Of a stretch of 53,681 nucleotides of DNA, positions 53,162 through 53,681 are shown piece after piece. Made by a program: the position numbers and the translations under genes. Source of the DNA: Thiotrichaceae bacterium (GTDB lineage Bacteria; Pseudomonadota; Gammaproteobacteria; Beggiatoales; Beggiatoaceae); contig JALXAQ010000162.1 of NCBI GenBank assembly GCA_026991885.1, positions 1-53,681 on the forward strand. The letters run 5' to 3'. Below the pieces are notes generated by a model. It had not been told where the DNA came from and did no database searches. It worked only from the letters and a program-made list of their open reading frames with translations. Numbering within the stretch: the first letter of the stretch is position 1; the number at the start of each line of letters is the position of its first letter.

Positions 53162-53388
53162 TAATCGAAATCGAACATGCTTTCTGGTAACATACCTGTT
53201 TTCTCATAGCGAGTTAAATTTTCCTGTGCCTTAAACTCCCATTGATGGACAGCCTTGGTGCTAGGTATAGAAGTTTCCTTGATATTTTCGGGTTTGAGCC
53301 ACTCAAGTAACTGCTCCACCATTTTTAAATTGTCAATTTGGTATTCCAGATGGATGTCTTGAGGTACTTTGAGCGTTATGGTACCCAT
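53161..53388 (-). CDS. Antitoxin-like partner of the YafO-family toxin
   Basis: A 75-aa acidic protein starting MGTITLKVPQDIHLEYQID. ATG 53388 is chosen because AAGGAG lies 8 bases upstream. The N-terminal beta strand and helix are like small antitoxins, and the C-terminus (AQENLTRYEKTGMLPESMFDFD) looks unstructured, as expected for a toxin-binding tail. It is not clearly YafN. Function is inferred mostly from position upstream of the toxin gene. Confidence 0.6.
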   Translation of the reverse strand: MGTITLKVPQDIHLEYQIDNLKMVEQLLEWLKPENIKETSIPSTKAVHQWEFKAQENLTRYEKTGMLPESMFDFD

Positions 53389-53554
53389 TATTAAATCTCC
53401 TTTCATTTGAAAAAGGAACGTGCTTGAAATAACTTAGTCAACTTTTAAGGCAAACCTCACAGGTTTTGGAAACCTTCCAGCTTTTTTGACCACGAAATTG
53501 AAAAAAAAACGCTCTCATTCTCCGACAATCATAAAATGTGACATCTACAGCAAG

Positions 53555-53681
53555 CGTCATCAACCAAAAGCGTTTAATAGCCTACATCGTACCCAAACCA
53601 GAAAAAACGATTAATACCATTGAAATACGCCGCTTTCTCAAAGACAAAATACCCGATTACATGATACCAAACACCTTTGTT
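53555..53681 (+). repeat. Exact 127-bp copy of NRPS A2-domain sequence at the window edge
   Basis: Bases 53555-53681 are identical to 51026-51152 in the NRPS gene, starting CGTCATCAACCAAAAGCG and ending ACACCTTTGTT at the last base. The preceding base differs and sequence to the left is unrelated. It would encode part of an A domain (VINQKRLIAYIVPKPEK) but has no start. The length equals a k-mer size commonly used by de Bruijn assemblers, so an assembly boundary is likely. Confidence 0.9.

Overview
The window looks like chromosome from a sulfur-oxidising, nitrate-respiring gammaproteobacterium, most likely of the Thiotrichales (Beggiatoa/Thioploca/Thiomargarita group). This is inferred from three things: a complete napFDAGHBC operon next to a DsrC/TusE-family sulfur-trafficking protein, gammaproteobacterial housekeeping neighbourhoods (dnaX-ybaB, methyltransferase-rnhA, prmB, typA), and a very high load of short palindromic and fold-back repeats. 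No marker gene settles the genus.

Layout. 1-1084: the 5' tip of a leftward gene, then a gene-free block of short repeats. 1085-5635: CYTH/CHAD protein, ThiO-like glycine oxidase with an overlapping methyltransferase-like gene, a small secreted protein and convergent prmB. 5788-5863: tRNA-Asn. 5939-7117: a 402-codon family I do not recognise (390 aa from the start chosen here). 7768-9285: an outer-membrane porin. 9286-9751: an array of 42-bp repeats split by a 147-bp MITE-like element with a target duplication. 9752-15893: periplasmic nitrate reductase operon, with a 181-bp fold-back element between napH and napB. 16082-19608: DsrC-like protein, then a leftward LolA-like/MMPL exporter pair. 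19848-20494: DUF433/DUF5615 toxin-antitoxin pair. 20564-22281: two tandem J-domain/pentapeptide-repeat proteins. 22624-26658: hybrid histidine kinase and an AAA-ATPase/PD-(D/E)XK protein. 26969-30340: a duplicated glnK-amt ammonium module read leftward from a probable sigma-54 promoter. 30769-30991: tRNA-Ser and 4.5S RNA. 31002-37417: oxidoreductase pair, dnaX, an exported coiled-coil protein, ybaB, a methyltransferase and rnhA. 37496-38851: gdhA, leftward. 39133-41819: two exported proteins that look like divergent phosphodiester-glycosidase (NAGPA) domains. 41877-44558: small hypotheticals and typA. 44607-52319: a phosphopantetheinyl transferase and a 2329-aa two-module NRPS. 52716-53388: a YafO-like toxin and its upstream partner. 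53555-53681: an exact 127-bp copy of part of the NRPS.

How it works together. Nitrate is reduced in the periplasm by NapAB, with electrons from NapC and NapGH. Ammonium is taken up by the Amt pair under GlnK control and assimilated by GdhA. The PPTase probably activates the two carrier domains of the NRPS, which is organised C-A-T-C-A-T-TE. Hand-read specificity codes suggest ornithine then threonine. The first condensation domain has lost its second active-site His. The thioesterase has Cys in place of the nucleophilic Ser and Ala where the catalytic His is expected. The NRPS is the most promising undescribed system here. The paired NAGPA-like proteins, the paired J-domain/pentapeptide proteins and the repeat families placed at gene junctions are the next most unusual elements.
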